Under the pieces are notes generated by a model, which was not told where the DNA came from, searched no databases, and saw only the letters and a program-made list of their open reading frames with translations. 64,000 nt of DNA from Epiperipatus broadwayi (Eukaryota; Onychophora; Udeonychophora; Euonychophora; Peripatidae), in assembly GCA_028023455.1 (NCBI GenBank), contig JAQFVV010000012.1, positions 6,546,499 through 6,610,498 on the forward strand. Reading direction: 5' to 3'. The position numbers were made by a program, and so were the translations under genes. Below are positions 49,761 through 60,402 of this stretch, piece by piece (the first letter of the stretch is position 1; every line of letters begins with the position of its first letter).

Positions 49761-50229
49761 TATCTTTTCAGCATAAATGTGCTTGAGTGTATCAGTGTTA
49801 TTAGATAGAGTGGAGAGTAATGGGTCATCTGAAAGTCTGTGCTCATATACCCTATAGAACATTTCTTATAAAACTACAATAAAAACTGTTGACATATGAA
49901 ATCACTCTGTTCTACACCCTTCTCAATGTAAATCTTTTTATTATCACCATACAATCTAATCATTTTCTTTGTATTTTGATAAATATTATTCAGAATATGA
50001 TAATATCAACAGTTTATATCCAAATGATCCAATGTATTAATCACTATAGAAATGTTTATAGAATCAAATGTTTTTTTTTGATAAACTACAAATGTAAAGT
50101 GTAATAGCATCTTATATTCATTGATCCTTTCTGTGACTTCTATCAATACTTTGGTGTGATCCATTGTTCTAAAAGCACTTTTAAATTGAGCTTGTTCTTT
50201 TAGTTTATTTAAGTCCAAAATTGTTTTAG

Positions 50230-50325
50230 CCTTACATTGGTGGTCGAGAGGTCAGCGTGACTGCCTTGCACTTGCAGGCAGTTGCCCGGGTTGTGGGTTC
50301 GCGTTCCGGGCGATGCTATGACACT
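50230..50325 (+). mobile_element. tRNA-Gly-related SINE, copy 1
   Basis: Body contains an A box (tggtcgagagg) and a B box (gggttcgcgttcc), 3' end gatgctatgacactttaaaa with a short A tail. About 100 bp. Directly upstream of the RTE fossil in that element's orientation. More diverged than copies 2 and 3; duplication not clear. Confidence 0.8.
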
Positions 50326-50871
50326 TTAAAAAAATTGACTGTTACATCAAATTGATAGTAGACTTCTACTTATGTATGCATATATAACAAGATATTTATC
50401 AAGGGTATTAGATAATTCTATATATATATTGTACGGAAAGAGTCAAATCCCACATAAATGAATTAATGGAGAAAAACTTAGCATCCCCCCAAAAATTTGT
50501 GTGTGTGTTTCATAGATATGTAAGTATTTCTATATACGATTTTACTTAGTAGAAATGAAAAAAAAATGAATATAGAAAATGAATATTTGGTCGCTATAAA
50601 CTTTTATATTTTATTAAAAGATATGATGATTCATTTTATAATTGCTTTTGTTAAAACAGACTAGAATAAATTGTTCAATCATTAATCTAATATATTTTAA
50701 TAAATAAATAGTCTGAGACCACACATGTGTTTGAAACAAAAGATTTAGGAATGTAAATCAGTGTTGATACTTATACAATTTTGCTAACACAGATATTATA
50801 TATATATAAAAAGAAATGAATTTTTTTGTATACATTTGATTTATAAAATTGTTGAAAAAAGGACAGGTTCG

Positions 50872-50981
50872 TCTTGCATTGGTGGTCGAGAGGTCAGCGC
50901 GACTGCCTTGCACTTGCAGGCAGTTGCCCGGGTTGCGGGTTCGCGTCCCAGCCGATGCTATGACATTTAAAAAAAAAAAGA
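50872..50981 (+). mobile_element. tRNA-Gly-related SINE, copy 2
   Basis: A and B boxes intact (tggtcgagagg and gggttcgcgtccc). The ends GCATTGG and CCGATGC pair as a tRNA acceptor stem, and GCATTGGTGGT matches animal tRNA-Gly. The anticodon arm is expanded (ctgccttgcacttgcagg). A poly-A tail follows. Flanked by GACAGGTTCG (50862-50871) and GACAGGTTTG (50982-50991), a 10-bp duplication with one mismatch. Confidence 0.85.
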
Positions 50982-50999
50982 GCGACAGGTTTGACATGG

Positions 51000-53900
51000 A
51001 GAAAGAAAATTAATAAATAATTAGTCTTTTTACTTGAAAGAAACCACCAGTAAAAATTTTAACAGTTTTTTTTTTTAAGCTGATTGCTTTTGAACTTGAG
51101 GATGATGATGTCTAACCTTTGGACAGCTAGATATAAAAGAGGAAGAGAAAAATATTAAATTATTATTAAATAAGTAAAAGCTGCTGAGTTTTAAGGGGGA
51201 TTTTTTTTTTGGCTCTTGGGACTGAAAGCAGGAGAGAAATGACTTAGTCTGCATACTATTTAATTATTAAGATACCATTGGAAAAAAATAGGATTGTAGT
51301 GCTTTTTATAAAATGACCAAGGAAAGATGTGTAGCTGTATAAATAATGGTTTATTGCATTTAAATTAGTTGAAGAAAGCAATAAGCCTTTTACCTTGATC
51401 AAGAAAGATCAATCAATCCTCAAGACAAAACTAAAAAGTAAAATAGTCTTATGATAGACAATATTAATTATTGCTTTCCAAAATATAGACTCTGAGTTGA
51501 TATATTCATGGCTGTAACAGAAGAGATGATGCATTGTTAGCTGCAGTTATTTGTCCCAGATCTAAGCCACTATGAGCTGGCTGTTTGTCTATGCACCTAT
51601 ACCAGACCAATAGAATGGCAGTATTCCTGGCTAACCATGTTAAAAGCACTTATTGTTGTCAATATCCAGTCCAGATTCTATGGTTCATTAAAGAATCATC
51701 ATCATCTTCTAAAAGAAGAATGAGAAAGGGAAGGGAAAAAAGAAGAGAGAAGAAATTGTATAAAATCCTCATGTCCAGCTTCCACTGATCTATTACTATG
51801 ACATCTGTCAGAGTTTTTTTATTATTATTAGAAGTGCCAAAGAATTCTACAATGTTAATTGATAGCCATGAAATTTTCAAGACATCCCAAGAACAGCAGG
51901 AACTTCGTCAAATTTTTTTTGCCGTATGAAAATTATAAAAGAAAGAGAAGTCAACTGTCTCCGCTGAGAAATTATCTTCTCAAGAACTGAAATGAAGTGG
52001 TAACATTTTAAAACTTTATTAATGTCTTTTTATTTAAAAGTAATCATTTAAATCTTCTATGAATTCAACCCTCGTTTTTTTTTATTTACTTTGACACATA
52101 AACATTAAAAGTTTTTTTTTTTTTTTTGGTTATTATGCATAACAACACGCAAATATAGTTTTGAAGTCATTACATTTAATTTTTTTTCTTATCCTTGAAT
52201 ATTTTTTTGTGTTGCTATAAATATGTCTTTTATTTATTATTGTTATTGGTTTGTTTACCTAGCTATTAATATGATAATCAAAATACTTGAGCAACTTATC
52301 AATATATATTTCTATAATGTTTTTTTAATTTATTTATATAAGATTGATGTAAAACTGTTTCTTTGCTCAAGGCTTAAAGAATTTTTTTTATGTATTTTAT
52401 TTGTGTTTAATAATGTGAAAAGAAATGTTTTACATTATATATATATCAACATATCAATGTGTGTATGTGACTGCATATCCAATCATAGGTTAATTAGGAT
52501 AAATTAGGATTAGGTCATACTAAATTTTAATGCTTCATAGATGTTACATTGAGTGAACAATAAATTAATAAAGCATGGACGCACCCGTATGAAAGTGAAT
52601 ACACACATATCATGCAAATGATTAAATGATCGTTTTATTGCATTTGACAACATATATGCATAAAGCTGGGAGAAAATATTAATTCGAATGTTTTTTTACT
52701 GGATTGTTTCATATTATACCAGCTTACATTAGATAAATATAAGCGTATATATTTGAGCCTCTTATTTATTTATACATTTAATAATTCTTATTTATGTACT
52801 GTTATGATTAATATTATTATTTAAGTCAATTACATGATTGGAAATTTATTACTAAAATAAATAAATCTTAATAAACATAATTATCTAATATTCTTGCTAT
52901 AGCATTATTATTATTATTGGTTTAGTTATTTAGTTAATTGATAACAATAACGTAGGTGATCATCATCAGGAGGGTGGTTGGTTGCAATTGTCATCAGTTT
53001 AAGTTATCATAATAGGTAGTAGTAAACCAGGTATACATTCCTATTAATGTGTGCTGGGTATAGCTTGTGTTAGTTAATCATGGGATATTCATCATCATAG
53101 TTGATGAATGTACAAGGTATCAGTATGAATCTTAGTATTTGTTAATTGATTATAGAGCTATATAAAAGTAGTCTCACATCTATGATCAAATTTAATATGG
53201 ATATATAAATTATGTGATTTAATTGAATATTGATGGTGACTATGGGGCTTAAGGTATTTCCTGTGTCTCTCTTATGTCTCCATCAAAGGAATTTGTCATA
53301 TACCCTAAATTTACAAGTTCCATTGGAAAACAGGATGAGCAAACAATTACATGGATGATGATGATCATGGATGGTCTTTTATAATAATTAGGGAGTCCAT
53401 ATGATGATAATTCATTATGGCACAGTTGATATTGATGTGGCACAATAAGAGCCAGGTGTTGTATAAATAGTATTGATGAGAATGGGGAAAGTTGGTAATC
53501 TGACAAAATGTTTGTCCTGGTTTGACAGCAAGCTACCAATAAGAATTGTATGGTCATAGGTTTGGCTGGAACGGGAATGATAATGTGAGAAAGATACTAT
53601 AGATACCATTTTAGGGTCCGTTAGCTTAAATCAATAAATCCCACAAACTAGCTGTAGCTGATAGATACTCCACCTGGATAGGGTTTCCAATTAAAATTAG
53701 AATGACTATATGACTACTAACATATGATGATAGTTATAAGTAAAGCCATGAGCCCTTCCATGGTAATAATAAATAATTGTTATTTAGTTGGTAGTATTTG
53801 GTAAATTATCCTGTTCCATTCAACATTATGTACTGTTACAATATATATATATATATATATATGTACTATTACAATATATATATATATATATATATTTGTC

Positions 53901-55369
53901 TAATACACTTGATAAATATCTTTAACTAATCAAATACTTCAGATTTGTTATGCATTTCTCTAAAGTTTGTTGTTTCTTTATGGATATTCAGGGCTTCAAA
54001 TATCCAGCTTTTTTAAGTAACATAATTTGTTTTATAAAATATATATGTACTTAATATTGACCTAAAACATTTTTTCCTAGACAAGAGATCAGGATTTATT
54101 AAATGAGTAAATATGAAGATTTGATTCATTAATGATGATGATGATGATAATTATTATGATGATGATGATGATGATAATGAGGTTTCCCTTGACAATATAT
54201 TGAGATTGTTGCTTAGTATTGGTACTGTTTATGTGTGGGGTGTTTTTATGTATTTATATGCATAATGTATTTTTTCTTTCTAAATAATATTCTATAACAA
54301 AAATAATAATTTATGCTGTTCATATTCACTAACATTTAATACACTGAATATCTTCCTGAGGAGTGTAATTTTTTTAACTAATTAAAGAGAAACAAATTTG
54401 CCATCTCAACTCATTTTGGGTGAACAAAACTCATATATAATTATTTGCTTTTCTTTTTTACATTGGTTTGCACAGAAGTTTGTATATCTTTAAAAATATA
54501 AGTAGGTCAGACTCTATGATAGCACATTCTCATACTTTCCACAAAAAGTTTATGCTCAAAATAAATTAAATATTAGCAAGAAATCACTATTTTTCCTCTC
54601 AACAATCTTTAAAACCAACCTTTCTCGTTTCTTCTACTATAAAATTGAAAATAAAGATATATATTTAAAATAAAAATATATAACTCATAATTTCTACTAT
54701 TAAATGATAATAATTTATGCTATTAGGATAAACTGTGCTAAGGGGATAACTGATAATACATATTATCACCGACGATGGGCATGGCTCTTCTTGGTCAAAT
54801 TGCCTAATTATTCAACTTCCATTCGGCAAAGAAAATATGTATCATTAAATTTTTACATATTGTACGTGCAAAAATGATTAAGAGAGCAAAAAAATTAAAT
54901 CTAACACCTCTTGGAGCAAAGGGCTTCAAATTTAAATTAGATTTGTTAAAATTAAACAACTTTCTAACATTTTAAAAAATGTTCAGAATTTAATTATTAT
55001 TAATTAATTTTTATTAAAAAAGTAATCAATTTTTTTTTCATTTATTTTTATTCAAATTTAAAATTTAATTACAAATTTTGAGTTTAATACATTAATTATT
55101 ATGCAAATTTAAAAAGAAAAAGATGCAACCGCATCAAAACGCAAATTATTAAAATAAACCAAATTTAAAAATGTAATAAAAAATAAGAAAAAAAAAGTAG
55201 TAACAGGTATATTATTTAATAAGTAAATCTCTAAAATTATACTAATAGAATAAAAAATCAGAATGAATAAAAAAATGTAAACAAATTGGTAGGATGGATT
55301 TATGAAAATTGATAGATAAATAGATAAAAGAATTGAAAAAAGAGATAAGGGAACATTAATAATTTAGTA
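51000..55369. other. AT-rich stretch without a recognisable gene
   Basis: Contains AT microsatellites (53841-53862 and 53875-53895, a 34-bp local duplication) and a GAT/ATT trinucleotide run (54134-54180). Short low-complexity frames only. 52950-53800 is somewhat less AT-rich but shows no recognisable motif on either strand. Confidence 0.5.
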
Positions 55370-55476
55370 ATTAATAAAATTAAAGAGGATTTGAATACAG
55401 ATTTTCAAGCTCCCTTTAATCTGCCACTTAATCCAATATAAATGATACACATGACCACATACATGTGAAAAAGATA

Positions 55477-55537
55477 AATGATCTCCAATATACATATTTC
55501 GAGCTAAAAGAGCACTCATCAGCTGGTCCGGATCATC
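55477..55537 (-). ncRNA. Hammerhead ribozyme, copy D (core intact)
   Basis: Minus strand: outer stem I GATGATC (55537-55531) pairs over 7 bp with GATCATT (55483-55477); inner stem I CCAG with TTGG; CTGATGA (55522-55516); stem II GTGC/GCTC with loop TCTTTTA and one U-U mismatch; GAAA (55500-55497); stem III ATAT/GTAT; A at position 17. Cleavage would fall between 55489 and 55488. Relative to copy B the outer stem changes G-C to A-U on both strands, a covariation that supports the fold. The best candidate for an active ribozyme here. Confidence 0.82.
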
Positions 55538-55670
55538 ATCTCCCACACATATATATCATAAGTTCTTAGTTTATATTAAGATAAAACATCTAAAAACATT
55601 AATGGATGGAACTTCAATTTGCTGCTAACTTAATATAAACCAAGCATTGATAGGTGTGTGTGTGTGTGAT

Positions 55671-55731
55671 AATGATCCAGACCGACTGATGAGTGCTAGT
55701 TAAACACAAAATACGTACGTTGGAGATCATT
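55671..55731 (+). ncRNA. Hammerhead ribozyme, copy E (core mutated)
   Basis: Outer stem I AATGATC pairs perfectly with GATCATT, inner CCGA with TTGG, CTGATGA intact (55686-55692). The GAAA box reads AAAA, replacing the catalytic G12, and stem II is shortened. Expected to be inactive. Confidence 0.75.
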
Positions 55732-56135
55732 TATCTATTTTAAATGTATGTGGTCACGTGTATCGGTTATACTGGATGGAGTGGGTGACTGAAGAGAGCT
55801 TGAAAATCTGAGTTCAAATCCCCTTTAATTACATTTGGCTTAAGTATATATACTATACTTGTGTTTAAATATTGATTAATAAAATTAACTTAATATTCTC
55901 TGTTATTCTTTGTTTATTATATTAATAGATTTTAATATAACATATAAACAGTCAGAGTTCAAATATTTTCCACAATCAATAGAAATTAATGAAATAATAC
56001 TTCTTTAATTGTTCTAGGTTTTTACTTTCCTTACATTGATCTAATTATTGATGAGCCCTTCTTATAGATCTCTCTCTAATTCCCTGGAGTTTATTGGATT
56101 CTTATATATATATGTGTGTGTGTGTGTGTGTCAAA

Positions 56136-56204
56136 GCATTGACTGGGTAGTGAACGCTGGCCGGCTACTTGGAAGGCAGCTATGCTACCTGCTAAGTCAC
56201 CAAC
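56136..56204 (-). repeat. tRNA-Gly(UCC)-like pseudogene or SINE head
   Basis: The minus strand closely follows animal tRNA-Gly(UCC): starts GTTGGTG, contains GTAGCATAGCTGCC and an anticodon loop CTTCCAA with TCC (56169-56175), and ends near CAGTCAATGC. The B box is degraded (gcgttcactaccc). A CA/TA microsatellite follows on the minus strand, as in many SINE tails. A decayed SINE is more likely than a tRNA gene. Confidence 0.7.
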
Positions 56205-56277
56205 TTTTGCACAAAATGTTAGAAAAAGAAGTAATTTACAATTTCCATCTATTCGACACTCAACAATATTATTAGAC

Positions 56278-56386
56278 GTCTTGCGTTGGTGGTCGAGAGG
56301 TCAGCGCGACTGCCTTGCACTTGCAGGCAGTTGCCCGGGCTGTGGGTTCGCGTCCTGGCCGATGCTATGACACTTAAAAAAAACAA
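56278..56386 (+). mobile_element. tRNA-Gly-related SINE, copy 3
   Basis: Same body as copies 1 and 2, with intact A box and B box (gggttcgcgtcctgg), ending gatgctatgacacttaaaa. Flanked by AACAATATTATTAGAC (56262-56277) and AACAATATTGTTAGAC (56387-56402), a 16-bp duplication with one mismatch. Confidence 0.88.
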
Positions 56387-56402
56387 AACAATATTGTTAG
56401 AC

Positions 56403-57915
56403 TACTTTTGAAATTGACAATTTCATAAGCCGTTTTGTCACAAATCTATCACTTATATTAATAAGATTAATATATTGATATTAAATCATATGGATGTTAT
56501 TTTGCCTTTATTATCATACTATTACTACTATAATTTTCTTTTACATTTGCAAACAAAGTGCACTAACGAATCTTATTAGAAATAAGATTCATTCAAAATT
56601 AAGATTAAAAAAAAACTTTCTTTGATACATCTTCCATTTCTCAGATTATGTTTTTAAATCATAAATATACGCATATACAACCAATTTTGGCTGCATCTTT
56701 TCACTAAAAACAATAAACTTTTTTCATTAACACATATGATTGGTCTAAAATTATATCTGCTGAACCTCCAGTTGCAAACATTAAAAGACCACATCATCAT
56801 CAATCTTCATAGATATAAAGTTAATGATGGGAGAAATTTTCAGTTCAATAGCTGTCCAGATTTTGTGTGTGGTTATAGTAAAGAAATTGTGAAATTTTTA
56901 AGTAAGAATTTCACTCAAAATAAATACATTCATATCACATGTTAATTTCAAGTTTATACTTGCCACTTTAGTCATTTCCTTATGATCAATGTAGTCATAA
57001 TCTTTTTTAATTATTTATTGACTTATAAAATTTATAAACTATATTCTATCTTGATATTGTATTTTTCCTTTAAAAATACCATCTTCTCTTTTTCTTTGAT
57101 AATCTACTTCATTGGTCAAATCATATAGTTCCTGATAAAAGATAATCTATCCTTCATCTTTCTATCACAATTTTAATATACTAAATAAAAGTCTCCAATA
57201 TTACAACAATTATCCTCTTTAAAATGATTATAGATCAGGTGATACAATGAAGAAAAGAGATCTCTATCACAGTATGATTAGATATTATAGCTGCTTTTGA
57301 TGCAGTCTCTTTGATTCCCAGAATGACAATTTCTGATCTCTTATTATTGAGATTCTTGGTATTGTTGGATATTGTTTAGGTATGATCTGCTTTCATATAT
57401 CTATCTCTGAATTTTAATAGTTTTATTATTAAACTAATATATGGTTTCAATACAGTTTGAAGTTAAAATTGATTATTTATTAATCTGCTTTCAAAAACAA
57501 ATTATATTTGTCTGTTTAATGAAGTTCCTTTAAACTTCTTTAAATTATACATTTCAATATTTTTTAGTCCAGTATCAATCTTAGTGTCTGTATAAACATA
57601 TCCAACTTTATTGCAATAAAAGGTTGCCTTGACAACAAACAGATTGAGATTTTTGGTATTGTTTGGGTATTTTTTGCTTTTAAATATATAAATAAATGCT
57701 AACTTGTTTTGTTAAGGCAATATATTATGCATTTCATCTTAATTGGTAAACCATCACAAAGATATTTATTTTGTTATTCTATTTCTCAAGAACTTATATC
57801 TCCTTACCTTTTAACATCCATATTAACTGATTAATAATAGAAATGTAAACAAGCTACCATACTTTATTTATAAAGTACTTTAAATGAAATAACCCTAACT
57901 GCAAAATAACTTGTG
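56403..57915. other. Unassigned sequence, possible LINE endonuclease trace
   Basis: 57100-57370 on the minus strand can be read as RSEIVILGIKETASKAAIIS, faintly like the ILGI-x-E strand of RTE-type endonucleases, followed by FYQELYDLTNEV. Too broken to call a gene. Nothing else recognisable in the interval. Confidence 0.25.
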
Positions 57916-58246
57916 CTATATGTAATCTTGTAATTAAATATTAATAAATACAGTAACATATATATATAAAGTACAACTTTAAAAACTTTTATTCATTTAG
58001 GAGTGCTTTCAACTAGCTTCGTAGACTTTGTCAACTAACTCTTTCAAACACACTTTAAAAGGCTAATCTTCGCACAATTCATTGATTTTTACATTTGCTG
58101 CCTGTCTGTTTATTTGAAAGAGTTAGTTGACAAAGACTACAAAGGTAGTCCAAAGTGCTCCTAGATGGATAAAAGTTTTTAAAGTTGTACTTTATTTATA
58201 TTTATGTTACTGTATTTATTAATATTTAATTACAAGATTACATATA
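57916..58246. mobile_element. Palindromic element with hammerhead-like arms
   Basis: A palindrome of about 330 bp with arms of about 130 bp (termini tatatgtaatcttgtaatta and its complement), loop around 58050-58105. Each arm contains a hammerhead-like motif with a U3-A8 core, related to the single copy at 30.2 kb. No target duplication could be fixed. Non-coding. Confidence 0.75.
58123..58164 (+). ncRNA. Hammerhead-like motif, U3-A8 core, right arm
   Basis: TTAG (stem I), TTGACAA, extra A, stem II GACTAC/GTAGTC (6 bp, loop AAAG), CAAA, AGTGCT as short stem III, C, then CTAG closing stem I. The left arm carries the equivalent on the minus strand with GAAA preserved but a weaker stem II. Core positions 3 and 8 are U and A in both arms and in the 30.2-kb copy. 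The G12 position is C here, so this arm is presumably inactive. Confidence 0.42.
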
Positions 58247-58378
58247 TAATTTTGAAGAAATGCAGATATCAAATGTCATTATGTATATATATATATATTA
58301 ATTCTAATATTTTCATGGACAAAAGATGTCATATTATTATTACTATTTGCGGGATATTCTGTGTAGTGAAAAAGCTAA

Positions 58379-58422
58379 ATGCTGATGTTTCAGTACAATA
58401 TCAAGTACCTTCCTCAGAGCAT
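58379..58422 (-). ncRNA. Hammerhead ribozyme candidate, left arm
   Basis: Minus strand: ATGCT, CTGAGGA (a canonical CUGANGA box), extra A, stem II AGGTAC/GTACT with loop TTGATATT, GAAA, CAT, C, AGCAT. ATGCT and AGCAT form a perfect 5-bp stem I. Stem III is minimal, as in dimeric hammerheads. Confidence 0.6.
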
Positions 58423-58445
58423 TCTCTTTCTCAAATCATAAGAGG

Positions 58446-58489
58446 ATGCTCTGAGGAAGGTACTTGATATTGTACTGAAATGTCAGCAT
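58446..58489 (+). ncRNA. Hammerhead ribozyme candidate, right arm
   Basis: Plus strand: ATGCT (58446-58450), CTGAGGA (58451-58457), stem II as in the left arm, GAAA (58477-58480), TGT, C (predicted cleavage after 58484), AGCAT (58485-58489). Same structure as the left arm, with TGT in place of CAT in the minimal stem III. Confidence 0.6.
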
Positions 58490-58548
58490 TTAGCCTTTTC
58501 ACTATACAGAATATCCCGCAAATAGTAATAATATATATATACATTATA

Positions 58549-60402
58549 CTGCTAGCTATTATCATCTCCAATTCACATCCTTTAATTCACCTCCTTTTTT
58601 TCCAAATAAGTAGATCTCAAACCATTTTTTATTAATAACTAATAGATCCTTTATAAATTCAACAATTGATACTATTTGGAGACTAAGTATCTGAATTTTC
58701 TAGTCAAAATCATAGAGCTCTATATACCACTTGTTTCCTTACTAACAGAATGACTTTTTGGTAATTTTGACATATTTTGCTTTTACGTCATAAAAAAGAT
58801 GAACTATTTTCTCAAAGTGTTTTTGTCTTCAAACTTGCTGAGTTTAAATATCTTCCATCATTCACTCTAAACCTCATTAAAGTTTACATAAAAGCCTATT
58901 TTTAATATTATAATACTTACATTCATTCTATTTACCCTGTGGTTTTTGAAATGACATTTCAGTATCAATTTGACTTCATGGAAACTACAATAACACTTTC
59001 CAAATAAATTGTGGTTACAATTAGATATCAAGTGCATGACCTGGCAGATATAGTTGTACCTAGTTGGAATTATTATTACCAGCATATTTTCTTTTTTTAT
59101 ACATCTGAAAGTAATCAAATATAATCATCATAAATATAAAAACTAATAATGTAACCATTTTCCAGTGTGAATACCTTATAGAAAACTTAAAATAAATTAA
59201 CAGCTCTATCTATAATTTCTAAAAATTTCTAATGTTATATCTTTCTTAAATATTGTTATCATTATTAAATTGTTCTAATAATGTTGTAAATTTTTATATC
59301 TCTATTTTTTCACTTGAATGTTTTAATTATGTATAATGTATCTATTTTTATAACTTTTTCATTTTAATTGCATATCTCATCTTTCATTTTAAATGTGACA
59401 TTTCAAATGGTGTTTTCTTTATTGAGTAGGCTATTTTATTTCATATTTGTTTTTTGTTTTTTTTTCAGGTATTTCATGATGTCAAATCCATTTTTAATTA
59501 TTATGTTATCTATTGTTTTCTTATTTCTGGAATAACTTTTTTATGGTTTATGTCTTTTATACTTATAAATCTTTTATTGTTTGCTAAAACAAAATTTTGC
59601 CATATTATAGTTTTGCTTTCATATATCATTATTAACTTTTTATGTTAAATTATTTTTATGTAACATATTTGTTGTGTCAATAAGACATTATCTAGTAAAG
59701 TGCTGTTTTAGTCCTGCTGATTACTATAGAGTTATTTCAAATCTGAATTATCTTTGAAAGCTAATTAATATTTTAAAATCATTTACATATCCTAATTTAA
59801 ATTTATCTGAGTATTTCTAAAGATTGTGAAAGTCAGTTATTAATTTAAACTTTTTGATAATTTTTATATCTTTAGTTCAGCTGCAAAACACATCTTGTAT
59901 CTCATTAATCAGTGAACTTTCCATACATTAAATATGTTCATTATTACATTGTAGTTTTGATTAACTATTATATCTGCTAATAAAAATATAATCCAATTTC
60001 ACTTATAGCAAAATAAATTTAATCTTCTTTTGCTAAAAGCATTTTCTTTTAATGTAATACACAATTTTTTTGGGGGGAATATTATTCATATATGTATTCT
60101 TTCAACTTTAAATTTCTATATCAGTATTTATTCATTACATTTTTATATTTCAAATGGTTTTTAATTTTAACAACAAATTCTCACATAATAGTTTTTAAAT
60201 ATTGATTGATCTGATTAAAATCATTTTGTACAATTTGTTCCTCTACTTTATCTGCAGTCAGTTTATTATCAATCTTCACCATGTTTGTTTTATCTTTATT
60301 TACATAAGGCTATAACCTTAATACATGTGCCTTGTGTGCTCAATACAAGAGAGACTTCTACAAATCTTAATGCAAGATTTGACTTTATAAAGATAAGAGC
60401 AG
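58549..60402. other. AT-rich stretch without a recognisable gene
   Basis: No motif or repeat structure that I can name. Short hydrophobic frames (for example 59454-59648) have the composition of translated AT-rich DNA. Confidence 0.5.

Larger units (their letters stand above)
49083..49852 (+). mobile_element. Retrozyme-like element with two hammerheads, 15-bp target duplication
   Basis: A 770-bp insertion in the RTE fossil, flanked by TATAGAACATTCCTT (49068-49082) and a one-mismatch copy (49853-49867). It contains a unit of about 230 bp twice in direct orientation (49152-49384 and 49626-49852), each with a hammerhead, separated by about 240 bp of unique sequence. Cleavage at the two sites would release a 473-nt RNA. 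The first 59 bp (49083-49141) are the reverse complement of 49369-49427, a 5' inversion as LINE-type twin priming can leave. No protein is encoded. Confidence 0.8.
48310..50228 (-). pseudogene. RTE/BovB-type LINE reverse transcriptase, interrupted
   Basis: Minus strand. 50228-49868 reads EQAQFKSAFRTMDHTKVL, then FDSINISIVINTLDHLDI and IRLYGDNKKIYIEKGVEQSD, the fingers and palm of an RTE-type RT. After an insertion (49083-49852) it resumes with HLDFAADIIVFANTASELQK near 49000, where the catalytic FADD box reads FAAD (GAT to GCT). Downstream are TYGSESWTF near 48690 and DWAEHIVKR near 48505, typical of the RTE C-terminus. Many stops. The endonuclease is missing from this copy. Such LINEs reverse-transcribe their RNA at a nicked target and often mobilise SINEs. 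Confidence 0.87.
55384..55874. mobile_element. Hammerhead-family inverted pair D/E, 14-bp target duplication
   Basis: A 491-bp insertion flanked by exact ATTAATAAAATTAA (55370-55383 and 55875-55888). Its left half (to about 55606) is a minus-strand copy and its right half a plus-strand copy of the same unit, joined head to head. Each half has a hammerhead and a tRNA B-box-like end (plus strand: ctgagttcaaatcccc near 55822). The tail of the plus copy (acttgtgtttaaatatt) is shared with copy A at 48.2 kb. Non-coding. A 5' inversion during target-primed reverse transcription would explain the shape. Confidence 0.8.
58275..58548. mobile_element. Palindromic element with two hammerheads on opposite strands
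   Basis: Arms of about 90 bp (58330-58421 and 58447-58536) around a 25-bp loop, framed by an outer AT-rich inverted repeat (attatgtatatat-type). Arms share gcgggatattctgt and gctgac/atgtcagc segments. Each arm has a type-I hammerhead layout. No coding sequence; target duplication not established. Confidence 0.75.

Noticed and set aside
53841-53895. Promoter-like TATA clusters
   Set aside because: Simple AT microsatellites; in sequence this AT-rich, TATA matches carry no information.
56136-56204. Functional tRNA-Gly gene
   Set aside because: The acceptor ends do not pair well and the T arm is disrupted, while a microsatellite tail follows, as in SINEs.
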